Shown here: positions 62,483 through 64,000 of the stretch, one piece after another
How the letters are laid out: each line of letters begins with the position of its first letter
Position numbering within the stretch: position 1 is the stretch's first letter
Assembly: GCA_016124375.1 (NCBI GenBank)
Contig: WGNV01000001.1
Location: 124,001-188,000 of the forward strand
Reading direction: 5' to 3'
Source of the DNA: Tepidisphaera sp.
Lineage (GTDB): Bacteria > Planctomycetota > Phycisphaerae > Phycisphaerales > UBA1924
DNA: 64,000 nucleotides
The notes under the pieces: model-generated
What the model saw: the letters and a program-made list of their open reading frames with translations, nothing else
Told to the model about the DNA's origin: nothing
Database searches by the model: none
Position numbers and translations under genes: made by a program

Positions 62483-63487
62483 ATGGATACCAACCGCACC
62501 TCGTCTCATGACATCTCGCGTCGGGCCGTGCTCGGCGCCGGAGCCGCCCTCGGCCTGGCGGCCATGCTCCGCCCCCGTGCCGCGCTGGCGGCCCCGTTCC
62601 TCAAGCGTGCCGAGCGCACCCGCGTCCTCCGCTTCGCCCACCCCAGCGACACGCACGTCGAGCCCGAGCTTCGCGGGGCCATCGGCATGCGCCAGGCCTT
62701 CGAGCACATGATGGGCCAGAAGCCCGAACTGGTCATCACCGGGGGCGACCTGCCCTTCGACACCGGCTCGACGCCCGAGGGTCGCTCGCGCGAGCTGTGG
62801 ACGCTCTTCAAGACCATCGTCAAGGACACCATCCCCGCCAGCGTGCCCGTCCACCACACCCTGGGAAACCACGACGTCTTCGGACGCGACAAGAAAAAGT
62901 CCAAGGCCACCGGCAGTGAGCCCTTTTTCGGCAAGCGCTGGTTCATGGATAACTTCGAGTACACGCACACCTACCAGAGCTTTGAAAAGGCCGGCTGGAA
63001 GTTCGTCATATTAGATTCGATCAACCTGCTCCCCGACGGCAGCGGCGACTTCCGCTGCAAGCTCGGCGACGAGCAGATGGCCTGGTTCAAGGATGAACTC
63101 GAGCGCACGCCCGCGACCACGCCCATCGTCGTCGTTTCGCACGCGCCCATCATTTCCGTCGCCAACTTCTTCGACCGCAAGGAAGAAGAATGGAAGACCG
63201 ACGGGCCGGACCTCATGGTCGAGTCCAGCCGCATGCACGTGGATTGCCGCGAAATCCACAAGCTCTTCGAGAAGCACCCCAACGTCAAACTCTGCCTCGC
63301 CGGCCACCTCCACCAGCACGACCGCTGCGAATACCGCGGCGTCACCCACATCTGCGAAGGCGCGGTCTGCGGCAACAAATGGAAAGGCCCCAGGCACGGC
63401 ACCCCCGAGGGCTACGGCATCGTCGACCTCTACGACGACGGCACCTTCGAACACCAGTATCTGACATACGGGTGGAAGGCGGAGTAG
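62483..63487 (+). CDS. Tat-exported metallophosphoesterase
   Basis: A 334-aa calcineurin-like phosphoesterase starting at the ATG at 62483. The N-terminus has a twin-arginine motif (SRRAVLG, residues 12-18) and a hydrophobic stretch ending near ALAA (about residue 37). Metal motifs are PSDTH (Asp56, His58), TGGDLPFD (GD 88-89), GNHD (128-131), SHAP and GHLHQH. It differs in sequence from the phosphoesterase at 48.6 kb but shares its fold. The substrate is unknown. Single gene downstream of the dockerin remnant. Confidence 0.85.
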   Translation: MDTNRTSSHDISRRAVLGAGAALGLAAMLRPRAALAAPFLKRAERTRVLRFAHPSDTHVEPELRGAIGMRQAFEHMMGQKPELVITGGDLPFDTGSTPEGRSRELWTLFKTIVKDTIPASVPVHHTLGNHDVFGRDKKKSKATGSEPFFGKRWFMDNFEYTHTYQSFEKAGWKFVILDSINLLPDGSGDFRCKLGDEQMAWFKDELERTPATTPIVVVSHAPIISVANFFDRKEEEWKTDGPDLMVESSRMHVDCREIHKLFEKHPNVKLCLAGHLHQHDRCEYRGVTHICEGAVCGNKWKGPRHGTPEGYGIVDLYDDGTFEHQYLTYGWKAE

Positions 63488-63613
63488 CCGACGCGCCCGC
63501 GCACTGACTGATCGACGGAAACCGATCGAGTTCTCGGCTTGGCCGCAACCTGGCCGATCGCCGGGCGGTATGCTCGCGTCGTCTCTTAATGTCCCGTGCA
63601 GGTGGAGGCACGT

Positions 63614-64000
63614 ATGCCCCGAAGAATCGCATATATATTCGCTTTTGTGATGCTGTGCCTTTTCCCTCGCCTGCTCCGTTCGCAGTGCGGGGGGGAATGG
63701 CTCCCCGGCCACGGCGTTTCCGGCGTCAACGGCAGTGTGCTCACCACGTTGCCCATGCCTGACGGTTCCGTGATCGTCGGCGGCCAGTGGGAAGGCATCG
63801 GCGACCTGCCGACCAAGAACATCTGCCGGGTGCTCCCTGACGGCAACATCGAGCCGCTCGGCGACGGACTCGCCCGTTACGTCTCCGCCCTCGCCCTCGC
63901 GCCAGATGGAACCATTCTCGCGGGAGGCCTGGGAAACACCACGCAGAACTGCATCTGGAGGTTTGACCCCGCCTCTCTGCAGTGGTCCCCCATCGGAGGG
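63614..64000 (+). CDS. secreted repeat protein, 3' end outside window
   Basis: Only 129 codons are present, from the ATG at 63614 with GGAGG 5 nt upstream. A signal peptide (YIFAFVMLCLFPRLL) is followed by SQCGG. The visible mature part repeats a short pattern (MPDGSVIVGGQW, LPDGNIEPLGDGL, APDGTILAGGL), typical of delta-60 beta-propeller repeats, as in the secreted protein at 29.8 kb. It probably ends in dockerin repeats like that protein, but this cannot be seen. Confidence 0.8.
   Translation, partial: MPRRIAYIFAFVMLCLFPRLLRSQCGGEWLPGHGVSGVNGSVLTTLPMPDGSVIVGGQWEGIGDLPTKNICRVLPDGNIEPLGDGLARYVSALALAPDGTILAGGLGNTTQNCIWRFDPASLQWSPIGG

Overview
The window reads as a chromosomal segment of a high-GC, Gram-negative-type member of the Planctomycetota, most likely class Phycisphaerae. 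This rests on several features seen together: a giant surface protein with the planctomycete N-terminal LEPR-xLL motif, secreted proteins ending in dockerin-like DxNxDGxxDxxD repeats, a planctomycete-style c-type cytochrome protein next to an ECF sigma/anti-sigma pair, and diderm envelope genes (lpxD, lpxI, lptB, an O-antigen ligase, a Wzx-like flippase, TonB and beta-barrel proteins). No rRNA, phage, insertion sequence or CRISPR array was seen. The single tRNA is tRNA-Ser(TGA).

Layout. 1-9161 (minus) is the N-terminal 3,053 codons of a giant repetitive surface protein whose 3' end lies outside the window. It is followed by a 646-nt divergent region with an AT-rich island. 9.8-17.1 kb holds membrane proteins, a membrane-anchored coiled-coil protein with a BRCT-like C-terminus, a DegP/HtrA protease, a QueD-type enzyme, a UPF0324 transporter and a HAD phosphatase. 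17.2-27.7 kb is mostly plus strand: a membrane-fused spermidine-synthase-like protein, chorismate synthase, a cysteine-less FmdB-like protein, a flippase, argS and an M32 carboxypeptidase. 27.8-38.1 kb has an ABC-2 type permease, a 999-aa secreted LamG/dockerin protein, a Cof-type HAD, rsmA, an HTH-receiver regulator, tsaB, a beta-barrel protein and HU. 38.2-48.4 kb is mostly minus strand: an M20 amidohydrolase, an HD-GYP protein, an orphan solute-binding protein, a Gln/Met-rich coiled-coil protein, an O-antigen ligase (plus strand), and a TonB/beta-barrel pair.

48.5-51.8 kb is a tight four-gene operon: metallophosphoesterase, membrane cytochrome c, ECF sigma factor, anti-sigma factor. 52.3-59.9 kb carries lipid A and envelope genes (lpxD, lpxI coupled to a TlyA-like methyltransferase without an S4 domain, lptB coupled to a PEGA lipoprotein) with a MutM-family glycosylase and a 660-aa membrane protein of unknown role. 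59.9-64 kb has a coupled glycosyltransferase/O-acetyltransferase pair, a frameshifted remnant of a dockerin protein, a Tat-exported phosphoesterase and the start of another secreted repeat protein.

Together the genes describe envelope building (lipid A, O-antigen, flippase, LPS export), a large secreted or cell-surface protein repertoire, and a scatter of housekeeping genes. No intact novel defence or mobile system was found. The most unusual items are the giant surface gene with its leader, the BRCT-like membrane protein, the cysteine-less FmdB protein, the phosphoesterase-cytochrome-sigma operon, the degenerate-receiver regulator and the dockerin pseudogene. Starts were chosen from homology, codon use and ribosome-binding sites, and several are inferences.
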